Of a DNA stretch of 7,180 bases, positions 6,876 through 7,180 are shown piece by piece. The DNA is from an uncultured Elioraea sp. GTDB lineage: Bacteria > Pseudomonadota > Alphaproteobacteria > Acetobacterales > Acetobacteraceae. Both the position numbers and the translations under genes were made by a program. The stretch is taken from positions 1 through 7,180 of the forward strand of contig CALKJX010000236.1 of the NCBI GenBank assembly GCA_937995555.1, written 5' to 3'. Position 1 is the stretch's first letter. The number at the start of each line of letters is the position of its first letter. The notes below the pieces were generated by a model. That model worked only from the letters and a program-made list of their open reading frames with translations. It was not told the DNA's origin and did not search any database.

Positions 6876-7180
6876 ATGGATACGCGCGGCACGGCCGGGC
6901 TGTTGTTCCTGCGCGAGGAGGAGATCCGCCTCGCGATGGAGCTGCTGTTCTACGGCTATCGCGACTTCACCGCCGGGCCCGACGCGATCCTGGAGGAACT
7001 CGGCATGGGGCGGGCGCATCACCGGGTGCTCTACTTTGTCGGCCGGCACCGCGGCATCACGGTCTCCGAACTGCTCGCGATCCTCGCGATCACCAAGCAG
7101 TCGCTCGGGCGGGTGCTGAAGCCGCTGGTCGAGGGCGGCTATGTCACGCAGACACCCGGACGGTCGGACCGGCGCCAGCG
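6876..7180 (+). CDS. MarR-family winged-helix regulator, PetP-like (3' end outside window)
   Basis: The frame opens at ATG 6876 and runs off the window with 101 codons visible. MarR proteins are usually about 140-170 residues, so the C-terminal dimerisation helices are missing here. The visible part has an N-terminal helix (about residues 13-30), then the winged helix: 'GRAHHRVLYFVGRHRGITV' from 45, helix 'SELLAILAI' 64-72, recognition helix 'TKQSLGRVLKPLVEGGYV' 73-90, and the wing start 'PGRSDRRQ' 94-101 with the family's Asp98-Arg99-Arg100. From memory of the family, 'GRAHHRVLYFV' and 'TKQSLGRVL' are typical of the alphaproteobacterial PetP group, which in Rhodobacter capsulatus precedes the OmpR-type regulator gene petR. 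That naming is inference. It is divergent from ilvE with 132 bases between starts, so it may regulate ilvE, itself or both. The family is secure; the effector is unknown. Confidence 0.88.
   Translation, partial: MDTRGTAGLLFLREEEIRLAMELLFYGYRDFTAGPDAILEELGMGRAHHRVLYFVGRHRGITVSELLAILAITKQSLGRVLKPLVEGGYVTQTPGRSDRRQ

Overview
The window is very GC-rich and its codons end strongly in G or C. The gene content suggests an alphaproteobacterium, most likely of the Rhodospirillales/Acetobacterales type. This is a judgement from protein style (an IlvE of alphaproteobacterial form, a PetP-like MarR regulator, a soluble multi-PAS/GAF hybrid kinase); no search was run. I see no mobile element, tRNA, rRNA, CRISPR array or sign of recent transfer.

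Layout from left to right: (1) the last 63 codons of a class I c-type cytochrome on the + strand. (2) A 247-base gap with a GC-rich hairpin just after the cytochrome stop, a plausible sigma70-type promoter with a TATAGT -10 box, and a 10-bp palindrome between that promoter and the next start. (3) A 1795-residue cytoplasmic hybrid histidine kinase on the + strand. Its sensory part reads GAF-PAS-GAF-PAS-PAS-GAF-PAS-PAS-PAS-(degenerate GAF), followed by HisKA, HATPase_c and a C-terminal receiver domain, all with intact key residues. (4) Only 15 bases beyond its stop, a convergent branched-chain amino acid aminotransferase gene (ilvE) on the - strand. (5) A 132-base divergent promoter region with a perfect TTGACA box for ilvE and two palindromes placed within the promoter. 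(6) The first 101 codons of a MarR-family regulator on the + strand, cut by the window end.

How the parts relate: the kinase is probably its own transcription unit with no partner regulator or HPt protein in view, so its output is unknown. ilvE and the MarR-type regulator share one short control region, and the palindromes there are the best candidates for operator sites of that regulator. Nothing here amounts to a clearly new system. The points most worth following are the size and composition of the kinase's sensory array, its cysteine-rich third GAF domain, and the ilvE/marR control region.
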